Assembly: GCA_944321685.1 (NCBI GenBank)
Contig: CALUMH010000018.1
Span: 1 to 59,694 of the forward strand
Direction of reading: 5' to 3'
DNA: 59,694 nucleotides
Source of the DNA: an uncultured Muribaculaceae bacterium
GTDB lineage: Bacteria > Bacteroidota > Bacteroidia > Bacteroidales > Muribaculaceae
Below, one piece after another: positions 7,761 to 17,514 of the stretch. Position 1 is the stretch's first letter; each line of letters starts with the position of its first letter. Under the pieces are notes generated by a model. That model searched no databases. It saw only the letters and a program-made list of their open reading frames with translations, and had not been told where the DNA came from. The position numbers were made by a program, and so were the translations under genes.

Positions 7761-10700
7761 GTTGTTTCAATTTATCGATGAAAAGTAACAGACGATTGGT
7801 TATATTCACATCACTCACGCCGCTGTCAAAATCAAGCGAAAGCAAGTTGATATCGGGGAACAACGCCTTTATGCGTTTTTCAATGCCTTTCGATACTATA
7901 TGATTGGCAATGCAGCCAAACGGTTGAAGGCTTATCACGCTGTTCACGCCATGACGCGCAAAAGAAACAATTTCGGCAGGTAGCAACCAACCTTCACCAA
8001 ACTGTGCGCTAAGCGTGATAACCTCTTTGGCATCCTCGGCTTCGGAAAATATGTTGCCAAATGGCGTAAAATGTTCGAACGTCGATGCCGCTGCATTCAC
8101 TTTCTCAATTTTCGATTGTATGAGATTGAACACATAAGGCATGGCCGCATCGACAAAGCCTCGACGCTCGATGTGCGACTCGACATTGGCCTTGCGGTTG
8201 ACAAATGCTTGCATGAAAAAGTCGGTAAGCAGCGGTGGCATCACCTCAATGTGACGTTCGATGAGCCAATCTACTATATATTTCTGCGCAAAAGGATTGA
8301 ATTTAAGGAAAATTTCCCCCACTATTCCCACTCGCGGATATGCTTGCCGGCCGGTCGCACAAATACCGTTAAATGCCTCGGCGGCCTCGGCTATGCAATC
8401 AATAAGGCGGCTGCTATGACGACACTCTATTAATTCAGCCCCTCGTTGCAAATACAATTGTGCAAGCATCCTTGCTTTACCCGGTTCAATCTCCCTCACT
8501 GCCGCGGCATGGTAGAACTTGCTTATACAATCGCTATACAAAACAGCACGAAGGGCCACAGGCAACAACCGCGCCCAATTAATCTTAAATGCAGGCTGGT
8601 CGTTATCGATGTCTCCGCCAAAAGTCAACGAAACTACCGGCACGTTGGGATATCCGGCATCGACAAGGGCTTTCTTGATTAGCGGCACATAATTCGAGGC
8701 TCGGTACTGTCCGCCGGTCTGGGTTATTGCCACGGCCGACTGCGACGGGTCGTAATTTCCATTTTTAAATGCTTTTATTATGTCTCCCACAATAAGTGTT
8801 GCCGGATAGCACACTTCGTTATTGGCATACTTCAATCCCCATTCACACGATTCCCTGTCGCTCAACGGCAAGTTTTCAACATTATATCCCGACAACTTTA
8901 AAACCGATGGAATAAGCGGCGACAAAAATGAAGTGAAAAACGGCACAAGTATTTTACGGCTGCGATATGTTTTATCATATACCGGTGTGGTCACATACCC
9001 TTCGATGCGGGCAGTAGCTGCAAATTGTCCCTCTTTTGCGATACGCAGGCTTTCTACCATAGAGCGTATGCGCAACTTCATTGAGCCCACATTGTTTATG
9101 TCATCAAGTTTCAATAGCGTGGGAGCCTTGTGATACCTTAACAACAAATCGCGAACCTCGTCCACAAGAAATGCATCGGGGCCACAACCGAACGATGTCA
9201 TTTGCACAAACTGAACACCATCGCCTTGCCCGGCACACCACTTTGCAGCTTTCAATATGCGATTTGGATAAGCCCATTGCGACAAATAATGCACGTCGCC
9301 GGCCGCATCTGCCGATGCATCGAGGCGGATAATATCATCGGTTATGACATCGATGCCCATATTGGCAAACAACTCCGATACGCGATGCTGTATCAACGGG
9401 TCGGCATGGTAAGGCCTGCCAGCAAGCATTATACACAACCGGCCTTGATTTTGCGACTGTTGAAATATTTTATTGTCGGCACCAGCAATGCTTTTGTTGA
9501 ATTGTTCAAGAGCTTCCTCGGCCTTCTTAAAAGCCTTTTCGGCAGTTTTCTTATTCACGCTGAATGTTCCCACAAGGTATTCGATACATTGTTTTAACAG
9601 CAAATCACGCTCTTTGAAACTGATAGTGGGGCTGTCGATGGGAATTGCCGACGACCCTGAACTTTTGACAACAGTCGAATATCCCGATACTATGGGGCAA
9701 TTATAACTGTTCTGCTCCCCATGGTTAAGCGGTTCATGGACGACAAACGGCATGAATATGCGATCTACACCTTGCCGTTGTAAACTCTCGATGTGACTGT
9801 GAACCAATTTTGCAGGAAAACATATGTTGTCGGACATAACCATACGGGCACATTGTTCATAATGAGAAGAATCCGACACGTCAGACAACTTGACATTTAT
9901 GCCACACTCGACAAACAAAGTGTACCAAAAAGGATATTCCTCATATGTATTAAGCACTCGCGGTATGCCCACAACGATCGCCGTTTCGGGCAAACCAGTG
10001 TGGCTGCGCGAAAACAGCAAGTCGTTTTTAATACGATACGCATTTTCTCCTTTCGAGACCGACCGGTTACCGTTATTGAATATTTTTTCACAACGGTTGC
10101 CCGAGAAATATCGTTTCCCGTTGGCAAACCTATATATGCTTATCAAACATTGATTTTCGCAACCTTTGCAATTGGTAGATTGGGTCGTATAAGCAGCCTG
10201 CGACAAAATATTGCACAATTGTACAGGTTCACTGCACGGGTGCCGCATCGCATAAAGGGCACAACCATAAGCCCCCATAAGCTCGGGACAATCGCAACGG
10301 GTGACCGTGGCACCGGTGAGCAATTCCAATGCCCGCACTATAGCATCATTGCGCATGGTGCCGCCCTGCACCACAATATGATTGCCAAGTACCGACGAAT
10401 CCTTGAGTTTCAAAACCTTATACAGGCAATTCTTTATTACCGAGTAAGCCAGTCCGGCTGCAATATCATCGACAGTCGCGCCCTCGCGCAACACTTGTTT
10501 CACTTTAGAATTCATGAATACGGTACACCGCGTACCCAGGTCGAACGGAGAAGTTGATCGACAAGCAGATGCTGCAAACTCGGCAGGCGAGTAACCAAGC
10601 GTGCGGGCAAATGTCTCGATAAATGACCCGCACCCCGACGAACAAGCCTCGTTAAGTTCGATGCGATCGATAATACCGTTGTTGACAAATATCGCCTTCA

Positions 10701-11988
10701 TGTCTTGCCCGCCTATGTCGAGGATGAAACTCACTTGCGAATCAAGGTCGCTTGCTGCCATATAATGGGCTATGGTTTCGATGATGCCCGCATCGAGCGA
10801 AAATGCAGCCTTAATCAAGTCCTCGCCATAACCTGTGGAACAACTGCCCTTTATGTCAAGTACAGCCCCCACGGCCTGACACTGTTCATTAAGACAACGC
10901 AACCCGTCGGACACAGCTTGTATAGGATTACCGCCATTGTTTTTATAATACGAATAAATTATTTCTTTTTTATCATTGGTGACAACGATCTTGGTTGTCG
11001 TCGAGCCCGAATCTATGCCCACAAACACATCTTGCCGGCCGGGATGCAAGTCGGCACGTCTCACCGAATGGTGCAGCATTCGCTTATTCCATTCGTCATA
11101 AACCTCTCGGCTCTCAAAAATCGGTTTCAATAGACGGTTTCCCTTGCGACCGACTGATTTACGTTCACCTTTTAATCGTGAAATTATGGCATCCAATGAT
11201 TCAAGTTTCTCATTATCTATTTCGGCCAACGCCGCACCTGTCGCCGGAAGCAAAGCCCCGTCATCGGGCAAAATCATATCATTGCCACTTAACGACAAAT
11301 ATTCGGCAAAAGCCTTGCGCAATGCAGGGATAAAAGTCAACGGCCCGCCGCACATGAGTATCGGCGGCTCTATATCGCAACCATGTGCAAGAGTAGTAAC
11401 CGTCTGCACGGCTACGGCATGAAAAATCGAAGCAGCCACATCTGCACGACTCACATTACGGGCTATAAGGTTTTGCACATCGGTCTTGCTGAACACCCCG
11501 CAACGCGATGCTATGGGATATACACGTGTTGACTGTGAGGCAAGAGTGCCGAGACTGTCGATGCCGACACCCAAAATCAGTGCCATTTGGTCGATAAATG
11601 CACCCGTACCACCGGCACAATTACCATTCATGCGCAAATCGGCAGCTTCTCCATTCCTGAAGAATACCACTTTGGCATCTTCACCTCCGATATCGATCAT
11701 AGTCTTGGCGGCAGGATAACCTCGCTTTATGGCATGGGTGGCGGCTACCACCTCTTGTACAAATGGCAATGAATAGCGTTCACTAAAACCCATACCTACC
11801 GACCCGGTCACACGTAGCGACACATCGCTGCCGCTGTACATCGTGGCTGCATCTTCAAGCATCGACACCACCACTTCCTCGGCCCGAGCATTATGCCTTG
11901 CATAATGTGAATGCACCACTCGCCCCTGCTCGTCGATCATTACGAACTTTGCTGTAGTGGAACCTATGTCTAACCCTATTTTTATCAT
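7744..11988 (-). CDS. Fused double-headed CoA-dehydratase activase (BadF/HgdC type) with DUF2229 and HgdB-like region
   Basis: This is a very large protein of 1414 residues. Two ASKHA ATPase domains of the 2-hydroxyacyl-CoA dehydratase activator type lie at about 1-260 (GLDIGSTTAKFV, DIGGEDAKV) and 320-580 (GIDSGSTTTKIV, DIGGQDMKA). Each keeps the two cysteines that hold the bridging Fe4S4 cluster in true activators (NCAGGTGAF and SRCGVF; EACSSGCGSF and TRCTVF). A cysteine cluster CKGCENQC follows near 610-640, then a DUF2229 region and a C-terminal part resembling dehydratase subunits. Activators use ATP to drive one-electron transfer to a dehydratase. This fused form is widespread in anaerobes, and its substrate is unknown. 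The gene is first in a transcript ending with its overlapping TetR gene. Confidence 0.88.
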   Translation of the reverse strand: MIKIGLDIGSTTAKFVMIDEQGRVVHSHYARHNARAEEVVVSMLEDAATMYSGSDVSLRVTGSVGMGFSERYSLPFVQEVVAATHAIKRGYPAAKTMIDIGGEDAKVVFFRNGEAADLRMNGNCAGGTGAFIDQMALILGVGIDSLGTLASQSTRVYPIASRCGVFSKTDVQNLIARNVSRADVAASIFHAVAVQTVTTLAHGCDIEPPILMCGGPLTFIPALRKAFAEYLSLSGNDMILPDDGALLPATGAALAEIDNEKLESLDAIISRLKGERKSVGRKGNRLLKPIFESREVYDEWNKRMLHHSVRRADLHPGRQDVFVGIDSGSTTTKIVVTNDKKEIIYSYYKNNGGNPIQAVSDGLRCLNEQCQAVGAVLDIKGSCSTGYGEDLIKAAFSLDAGIIETIAHYMAASDLDSQVSFILDIGGQDMKAIFVNNGIIDRIELNEACSSGCGSFIETFARTLGYSPAEFAASACRSTSPFDLGTRCTVFMNSKVKQVLREGATVDDIAAGLAYSVIKNCLYKVLKLKDSSVLGNHIVVQGGTMRNDAIVRALELLTGATVTRCDCPELMGAYGCALYAMRHPCSEPVQLCNILSQAAYTTQSTNCKGCENQCLISIYRFANGKRYFSGNRCEKIFNNGNRSVSKGENAYRIKNDLLFSRSHTGLPETAIVVGIPRVLNTYEEYPFWYTLFVECGINVKLSDVSDSSHYEQCARMVMSDNICFPAKLVHSHIESLQRQGVDRIFMPFVVHEPLNHGEQNSYNCPIVSGYSTVVKSSGSSAIPIDSPTISFKERDLLLKQCIEYLVGTFSVNKKTAEKAFKKAEEALEQFNKSIAGADNKIFQQSQNQGRLCIMLAGRPYHADPLIQHRVSELFANMGIDVITDDIIRLDASADAAGDVHYLSQWAYPNRILKAAKWCAGQGDGVQFVQMTSFGCGPDAFLVDEVRDLLLRYHKAPTLLKLDDINNVGSMKLRIRSMVESLRIAKEGQFAATARIEGYVTTPVYDKTYRSRKILVPFFTSFLSPLIPSVLKLSGYNVENLPLSDRESCEWGLKYANNEVCYPATLIVGDIIKAFKNGNYDPSQSAVAITQTGGQYRASNYVPLIKKALVDAGYPNVPVVSLTFGGDIDNDQPAFKINWARLLPVALRAVLYSDCISKFYHAAAVREIEPGKARMLAQLYLQRGAELIECRHSSRLIDCIAEAAEAFNGICATGRQAYPRVGIVGEIFLKFNPFAQKYIVDWLIERHIEVMPPLLTDFFMQAFVNRKANVESHIERRGFVDAAMPYVFNLIQSKIEKVNAAASTFEHFTPFGNIFSEAEDAKEVITLSAQFGEGWLLPAEIVSFARHGVNSVISLQPFGCIANHIVSKGIEKRIKALFPDINLLSLDFDSGVSDVNITNRLLLFIDKLKQHEYTQ

Positions 11989-12011
11989 AACCGAAAAGTT
12001 GTTGACTTATA

Positions 12012-12033
12012 TGTTTGACACATGTGTCAAACA
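12012..12033. promoter_or_regulatory. Perfect 22-bp palindrome, candidate TetR operator
   Basis: TGTTTGACACA is followed directly by its exact reverse complement. It begins next to the -7 box of the activase promoter and covers the expected transcription start, a position where bound repressor would block initiation. The overlapping TetR gene at the end of the same transcript is the likely source of the repressor. Confidence 0.75.
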
Positions 12034-12064
12034 CAAAGATAAAACACCGCGCGGTTTCCGCAAA
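12034..12064 (-). promoter_or_regulatory. Bacteroidetes-type promoter of the activase-TetR transcript
   Basis: On the minus strand TTTG (12061-12064) and TATCTTTG (12034-12041) are separated by exactly 19 bases, matching TTTG-N19-TAnnTTTG. The activase ATG is about 45 bases downstream, past the palindrome. Confidence 0.8.
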
Positions 12065-12214
12065 ATTTCCTATGTTAAAATATGTGGTTTTGTACAAGTG
12101 AATGATAATGCAACAAATCAGACAAAAAAGTATTATTTTGACTTGGTTTGATTGTATAATTTTGCGACAACATAAATATGTAATTTACATAAACCTAATA
12201 AAACTGTAAATCAA

Positions 12215-14428
12215 ATGATCAAAAAAGCATTGTTTACTACTATGTTGGCATTTGCCATGGGGAGCGTAGGCTCGCTTGCATTTGCCGAGGATGTGCTTAT
12301 ATCCACACATAACACATCGATGTTGCTGCGTGCCAATGAAGGAGAATCGTTGAAGATAGCCTATTATGGCGCACGCATCGACCGTGACGAAATCGCACAA
12401 GTGTGGCAGTCGGGATTGGCATTCAACCGTGCGGCATATCCGTCGTTCAACACAAATTTGCTTGATGAGCCTGCACTTGAGGTGGAGCACGCCGACGGCA
12501 GCATATCGCTCGACCTCGCCGTGGTAAACGTGACTCGCAAAACCACCGACAAAGGAGAAGAGGTGCGCATATTGTCGCGCGACAAGGTATATCCATTCGA
12601 GGTGGTGAATTGCTACCGCTCCTACACAAATTCCGATATCATAGAAATGTGGAGTGAAATCTCGCACAAGGAGAAGAAAGGCGAAGTGAAACTTATGCAA
12701 TTCGCATCGGCCTATATGCCCATTCACGGCGACCAAGTGTGGGTGTCACACCTGCACGGCTGCTGGGCCAACGAGGCAAACCTGTTTGAAGAGCCGCTCA
12801 CCGCAGGCATGATGGTGATAAAGAACCGCGACGGGGTGCGCAACGGCATGAGCGATATGCCCGAGGTGATGTTGTCGCTCGACGGCTGCCCAGCCGAACT
12901 TTCGGGCCGCGTGATAGGTGCCGCCCTGTGCTACTCGGGCAACTACAAACTGCGCATCGACACCGACCGCGACGGAAAATTCCTGCACCACTTCATCGCC
13001 GGTATCGACGAGACGGCATCGCAATACTTCTTGAAGGCTGGCGAGACGTTCGTGACACCCGAGGTGGCTTTCACTTACAGTACCGAGGGTAAGAGCGGCG
13101 TGAGCCGAAATTTCCACCGTTGGGCACGCCTCGATGGCAAGCTGCATAACGGCACTGCCCCGCGCGATGTGCTGCTTAACAGTTGGGAAGGTGTGTACTT
13201 CGACGTTGATACCGAACGCATCACAAAGTTGATTGACGGTGCTGCCGAGCTTGGAGGCGAACTGTTTGTTATGGACGATGGTTGGTTTGCAAGCAAGAAA
13301 TATCGCCGTCTAAGCGACAATGCCGCGCTTGGCGACTGGACGGTTGACCGCGAGAAACTGCCCGACGGCTTGCAACCGCTCATCGACCACGCCAAGGCAA
13401 AAGGCTTGAAGTTCGGTATATGGATTGAGCCGGAAATGGCCAACTGGAAGTCGAGCGAGCTGTATGACAAACATCCCGACTGGATTTTGCAATATCCCGG
13501 GCGCGAACCGTTGCTTGGCCGTGGTGGTACACAAGTGGTACTCGACTTGTCTAACCCCGAAGTACAGGATTTCGTGTTCTCGGTGGTTGACAACCTGATG
13601 ACCCAATACCCCGAAATTGCTTACATGAAATGGGATGCCAATGCCAGCATAATCAATTACGGGTCGCCATACTTGCCCAAGGACCGCCAATCGCACATAT
13701 ACATTGAATACCACAAGGGGCTGCGTAACGTGGTGGAACGCATACGCGCCAAGTACCCCGACCTGGTGCTGCAGGCTTGCGCCAGTGGCGGTGCACGCGC
13801 CGGCTATGGCACGTTGCCATATTTCGACGAGTTTTGGACAAGCGACGACACCGATGCGTTGCAGCGCATTTATATGCAGTGGGGTATGTCGATGTTCTAC
13901 CCTGCTGCCGCAATGGCTTCGCACGTGAGCACCGTACCCAACCACCAAACAGGACGCGTGGTGCCGCTCAAGTTCCGTTTCGACGTGGCAATGCAAGGCC
14001 GCCTTGGCATAGAGATGAGACCGTCGGACTTCACAGCCGAAGAACTCGCTTTTGCCAAGCAAGCAGTGACCGACTACAAACGCCTGCGTAATCTAATACA
14101 GCAAGGCGACCTCTACCGCCTGCGTTCTCCTTACGAAGGGAAAGGGGATGTGGCATCGCTGATGTATGTTTCACCCGACAAGCAAAAGGCCATATTTTAT
14201 GGCTACAAACTGAAACACTTTGCCGGGCACACAGTGCCGCCGTTCCGCATGGCCGGACTTGACCCCGACAAGAATTACCGCCTGCATGAACTTAACGTCA
14301 ACGATGAAGGCATGAAATCGATGGAAGGTGCCATCATATCGGGTCGGCTGCTGATGTCACAAGGCATTAAATTGGTCCTCGACAAAGAATATTCAAGCCG
14401 GGTGTTTGAACTGGCTGTAGTGGATTAA
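12215..14428 (+). CDS. Secreted GH36 alpha-galactosidase
   Basis: This 737-residue protein has a signal peptide (MIKKALFTTMLAFAMG, cleavage near AFAE), an N-terminal beta-sandwich to about residue 310, a TIM barrel to about 640 and a C-terminal sheet. Family GH36 is shown by WEGVYFD, DDGWF, GIWIEPEM, the nucleophile Asp474 in MKWDAN and the acid/base aspartate near 544 in WTSDDTDALQR. The enzyme removes terminal alpha-1,6-galactose from raffinose-type oligosaccharides or galactomannan, most likely in the periplasm. A TAATTTTG -7 element lies at 12157-12164, with a poorly spaced TTTG. No SusCD pair is nearby, so it is not in an obvious polysaccharide locus. Confidence 0.93.
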   Translation: MIKKALFTTMLAFAMGSVGSLAFAEDVLISTHNTSMLLRANEGESLKIAYYGARIDRDEIAQVWQSGLAFNRAAYPSFNTNLLDEPALEVEHADGSISLDLAVVNVTRKTTDKGEEVRILSRDKVYPFEVVNCYRSYTNSDIIEMWSEISHKEKKGEVKLMQFASAYMPIHGDQVWVSHLHGCWANEANLFEEPLTAGMMVIKNRDGVRNGMSDMPEVMLSLDGCPAELSGRVIGAALCYSGNYKLRIDTDRDGKFLHHFIAGIDETASQYFLKAGETFVTPEVAFTYSTEGKSGVSRNFHRWARLDGKLHNGTAPRDVLLNSWEGVYFDVDTERITKLIDGAAELGGELFVMDDGWFASKKYRRLSDNAALGDWTVDREKLPDGLQPLIDHAKAKGLKFGIWIEPEMANWKSSELYDKHPDWILQYPGREPLLGRGGTQVVLDLSNPEVQDFVFSVVDNLMTQYPEIAYMKWDANASIINYGSPYLPKDRQSHIYIEYHKGLRNVVERIRAKYPDLVLQACASGGARAGYGTLPYFDEFWTSDDTDALQRIYMQWGMSMFYPAAAMASHVSTVPNHQTGRVVPLKFRFDVAMQGRLGIEMRPSDFTAEELAFAKQAVTDYKRLRNLIQQGDLYRLRSPYEGKGDVASLMYVSPDKQKAIFYGYKLKHFAGHTVPPFRMAGLDPDKNYRLHELNVNDEGMKSMEGAIISGRLLMSQGIKLVLDKEYSSRVFELAVVD

Positions 14429-14463
14429 CAACAACTGTCTCGTTTTCATTTATGATAACCCAC

Positions 14464-14510
14464 AGGGGGAATATGGCACAAAAGCAAATGTGTCATATTC
14501 CCCCTCTGTT
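14464..14510 (+). terminator. Terminator after the alpha-galactosidase gene
   Basis: Arms 14464-14480 and 14489-14505 (AGGGGGAATATGGCACA and its complement) match in 16 of 17 positions around an 8-base loop, and are followed by CTGTTTTC. Confidence 0.8.
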
Positions 14511-14518
14511 TTCAACGT

Positions 14519-14582
14519 TAATCCAAAAAACAGGCGTGATTTTTGGATCGTAATCCAAAATCTAAGCCATTTTTTTGGATTA
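14519..14582. repeat. Four alternating copies of ATCCAAAA / TTTTGGAT
   Basis: TAATCCAAAA (14519-14528), TTTTGGAT (14541-14548), TAATCCAAAA (14551-14560) and TTTTGGATTA (14573-14582) form two nested or alternative hairpins. The second is a perfect 10-bp stem with a 12-base loop. They lie in the 300-base gap between the GH36 terminator and the presumed promoter (TACTTTTG, 14697-14704) of the next gene. No coding sequence is seen in this gap. Confidence 0.6.
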
Positions 14583-14728
14583 GCTCTTGTTTTCCTTATG
14601 TTACGGAGAACATGGCTTGCCGGTTTTTCTGGCAACGTGCTGCTTTCTACGCACTGCTTTTTACGTGCAACAATAGCAAAATTCAAAACAGTTTCTTACT
14701 TTTGTGAAAGGTATAATTTGTTTTTAGT

Positions 14729-15868
14729 ATGGATATTGGTACAGATACGGGCAAAAAGCCTTATACATTCGACCGTGTGGTGAGGTTAATCATTGCCGTG
14801 GCGTGCGTCGTGGCCGGAATTTTGCTGTTCAATTATTTGAAAGGAGTGCTTGTACCGTTCATTGTGGCGTGCATAATAGCATATATGCTCAACCCGTTTG
14901 TAGAGTGGCATTGCAAGCTATTGAAGTTGCGTGGACGTGTAATGGCCACTATATTGACCATTGTGGAAATGACCGTCATAATAGGTGTCGGGCTGTATTT
15001 CTTCATCCCCTATATGTATGAAGAGTGCGAAAACATGATTGTAATGTTCAAAGAATATGCAACCGCCAATTTCGATGTGCCGTACCTGCCACGGTCGGTA
15101 CACGACTTTATAGTAAAGACGGTTGACATCGACAAACTGTCTTCATTGCTTTCACGCGATGAGTGGATCAACCTTTTCAAGGAAGCGGCAAGCAGCACAT
15201 GGTCGTTTGTCGGTGGCACCTTTAGCGTGATACTCAGCATCGTCAGTTGGTTTATCGTGCTGCTCTATGTGGTGTTCCTGCTCATCGACTACGACAAAAT
15301 GGTTGTCGGGTTCAAAAGTATAGTTCCACCGAAATACAAGAAACGTGTTTTCGGCATTTTCGGCGAAGTGAAATCGAGCATGAACCGTTACTTCAGGGGA
15401 CAGGCGTTAGTGTCGTTTTTCGTAGGCATATCGTTCTGCATAGGCTTTTGGCTGATTGGCCTGCCAATGGCAATTGCCCTTGGATTATTCATCGGGCTGC
15501 TCAACATGGTACCCTACCTGCAACTCATCTCCATACCCATTGCAGCACTGCTGTGTCTCGTAAGTACAGTATCAGCCGGCACCAATTTTTGGGAAATGTT
15601 TGCATTGGCAATATTGGTATATTGTGTTTCACAAGTAATACAAGACCTTATATTAATTCCCAAAATCATGGGCAAATACATGGGGCTGAACCCTGCAATA
15701 ATATTCTTGTCGCTGTCGATATGGGGAGCATTGCTTGGTTTCGTGGGCTTGATAGTAGCAGTGCCGCTGACCACACTGTTGCTTGTTTATTACGACCGTT
15801 ACATAGCGCGCCGCGACTCCCGCCCATGGAACAAAGAGGAAGGCTCCGGCACAATCGATAACACATAA
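14729..15868 (+). CDS. AI-2E family (PerM-like) membrane transporter
   Basis: This 379-residue integral membrane protein belongs to PF01594. Hydrophobic segments lie near residues 18-55, 65-90, 150-180 and 205-350. The conserved FVGISFCIGFWLIGLP and NMVPYLQ stretches, and PKIMGKYMGLNPAIIFLS, identify the family. Members were named for AI-2 export (YdgG/TqsA); others act in ion or sodium/proton exchange, so the cargo here is unknown. The gene is monocistronic, with a TACTTTTG -7 element 25 bases ahead of the ATG and a bidirectional terminator downstream. Confidence 0.88.
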   Translation: MDIGTDTGKKPYTFDRVVRLIIAVACVVAGILLFNYLKGVLVPFIVACIIAYMLNPFVEWHCKLLKLRGRVMATILTIVEMTVIIGVGLYFFIPYMYEECENMIVMFKEYATANFDVPYLPRSVHDFIVKTVDIDKLSSLLSRDEWINLFKEAASSTWSFVGGTFSVILSIVSWFIVLLYVVFLLIDYDKMVVGFKSIVPPKYKKRVFGIFGEVKSSMNRYFRGQALVSFFVGISFCIGFWLIGLPMAIALGLFIGLLNMVPYLQLISIPIAALLCLVSTVSAGTNFWEMFALAILVYCVSQVIQDLILIPKIMGKYMGLNPAIIFLSLSIWGALLGFVGLIVAVPLTTLLLVYYDRYIARRDSRPWNKEEGSGTIDNT

Positions 15869-15927
15869 TCCGCTTGCTGCAAACAGCCATGCGATTTCGC
15901 ACACACCAGCTGCAAAAAATACAGGCA

Positions 15928-15966
15928 CAAAAAAAGCCGCTCCGGAAATTCTCGGAACGGCTTTTT
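15928..15966. terminator. Bidirectional terminator between the AI-2E gene and rplQ
   Basis: AAAAAAGCCGCTCCG and CGGAACGGCTTTTT flank an 8-10 base loop. Runs of A and T on either side suit termination of the plus-strand transporter and of the minus-strand ribosomal operon, whose last gene stops 26 bases away. Confidence 0.85.
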
Positions 15967-15991
15967 CCATATATGCGTACTTGGCAATATA

Positions 15992-16501
15992 TTACTCTGC
16001 TTTTGCTTCAGCGGCAGGAGCCTCTTCGGCTTTTACCTCTTCGGTTACAGGAGCAGCAACTTCGGCCTTTTCGGCAGCCGATTTACGGCGCGAACGGCGA
16101 GTGCGTGATTGCTTCTTTTCCTTGCCTGCGGCGAGCATATTCTCGTTGTAGTCAACAAACTCGATGAAGCAAGTTTGTGCGCCATCGCCTTTGCGGAATC
16201 CGGTCTTGAGAATGCGCAAGTAACCACCGGGGCGGTTAGCAATCTTTTGAGAGATTTCGTTGAAAAGTTCTTTGATGGCTTCCTTGTTTTGCAAGTAGCT
16301 GAACACTACACGACGACTTGTTGTGCTGTCGTCCTTGGCACGGTTGATAAGCGGCTCGGCATATACGCGCAAAGCCTTGGCCTTTGGCAAAGTGGTGAAT
16401 ATCCTCTTGTGCTGAATAAGAGAGATAGTCATGTTGGCCAACATTGCATCGCGGTGGCCTTTCTTCCTGCCTAAGTGGTTGAATTTTTTATTATGTCTCA
16501 T
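15992..16501 (-). CDS. rplQ: 50S ribosomal protein L17
   Basis: Residues 1-117 are a standard L17 ([20 protein letters not shown], then [14 protein letters not shown] core), which sits near the peptide exit tunnel. The remaining 50 residues are a lysine/alanine/glutamate-rich tail ([11 protein letters not shown] then [12 protein letters not shown]) absent from the 127-residue Escherichia coli protein; such tails are common in Bacteroidetes. It is the last gene of the long ribosomal transcript, 5 bases after rpoA, and is followed by the bidirectional terminator. Confidence 0.97.
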   Translation of the reverse strand: MRHNKKFNHLGRKKGHRDAMLANMTISLIQHKRIFTTLPKAKALRVYAEPLINRAKDDSTTSRRVVFSYLQNKEAIKELFNEISQKIANRPGGYLRILKTGFRKGDGAQTCFIEFVDYNENMLAAGKEKKQSRTRRSRRKSAAEKAEVAAPVTEEVKAEEAPAAEAKAE

Positions 16502-16506
16502 CGTTA

Positions 16507-17499
16507 TTACTCTTTATCCAATTTATACTTAGAGATGTCCATTCCGAACGACAAGTTCAGATTGGCAAGCAACTCGTCGAGCTCGGTAAGCGACTTCTTA
16601 CCGAAGTTGCGGAACTTCAACAAGTCGGTTTTGTTAAACACTACCAATTCGCCAAGCGTTTCCACTTCGGCCGACTTCAGGCAGTTAAGCGCACGCACCG
16701 AAAGATCCATATCGACGAGCTTGGTTTTGAGCAATTGGCGCATATGCAGCACTTCCTCGTCAAACTCTTCGTTCTCTTCGTTTTCGGGCGTTTCAAGAGC
16801 TATTTTCTCGTCGCTGAAAAGCATGAAGTGGTGAATGAGTATTTTCGCGGCCTCTTTCAAGGCATCCTTCGGGAGGATTGAACCGTCGGTAGTGATTTCA
16901 AGCACGAGCTTCTCGTAGTCGGTCTTTTGCTCTACGCGATAACTTTCGATAGCGTACTTGACATTAACAATAGGAGTGTAAATAGAATCAATAGCGATAA
17001 CGTCAATGGCATCGTTCGGATTTTGGTTTTCCTCGGCGGGAACATAGCCACGGCCCTTATTGATGGTGAGGTCGATTTGGAAACCGGTGGTGGGATCCAA
17101 ATGACAGATAACCAAATCCGGGTTAAGGACTTCAAAACCCGTCAATGCCTTGTTAATGTCACCGGCCTTGAACACCTCCTGACCCGAAACTTTGACAGTA
17201 ACCTTCTCGGCCTCGGTGTCTTCGACGATACGTTTCAAGCGCACTTTCTTCAAGTTAAGGATGATGTTGGTGACATCTTCCTTAACACCCGGTATAGTGG
17301 CAAACTCGTGCTTCACGCCATCTACGCGAATCGACGAGATTGCAAACCCTTCGAGTGAAGAGAGCAGGATACGGCGCAATGCGTTGCCTATAGTAACGCC
17401 ATAGCCCGGCTCTAATGGCCTGAACTCGAACTTGCCGAAGAAATTGTCGGCCTCCAACATTAATACTTTGTCGGGTTTTTGAAATGCTAATATAGCCAT
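16507..17499 (-). CDS. rpoA: RNA polymerase alpha subunit
   Basis: This 330-residue protein has the N-terminal assembly domain (about 1-235, with [21 protein letters not shown]) and an acidic linker ([11 protein letters not shown]). The C-terminal domain (about 255-320) carries [20 protein letters not shown], the helices that contact promoter DNA and activators. The length is normal. It lies between rpsD and rplQ, the usual bacterial order. Confidence 0.98.
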   Translation of the reverse strand: MAILAFQKPDKVLMLEADNFFGKFEFRPLEPGYGVTIGNALRRILLSSLEGFAISSIRVDGVKHEFATIPGVKEDVTNIILNLKKVRLKRIVEDTEAEKVTVKVSGQEVFKAGDINKALTGFEVLNPDLVICHLDPTTGFQIDLTINKGRGYVPAEENQNPNDAIDVIAIDSIYTPIVNVKYAIESYRVEQKTDYEKLVLEITTDGSILPKDALKEAAKILIHHFMLFSDEKIALETPENEENEEFDEEVLHMRQLLKTKLVDMDLSVRALNCLKSAEVETLGELVVFNKTDLLKFRNFGKKSLTELDELLANLNLSFGMDISKYKLDKE

Positions 17500-17514
17500 G
17501 AATCGTTATTAATT

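Noticed and set aside
9793..10557. Plus-strand open frame of 254 codons
   Set aside because: It is antisense to the activase gene, with no domain and no promoter.
13310..14062. Minus-strand open frame of 250 codons inside the GH36 gene
   Set aside because: The GH36 reading has all catalytic motifs; the opposite frame has none.
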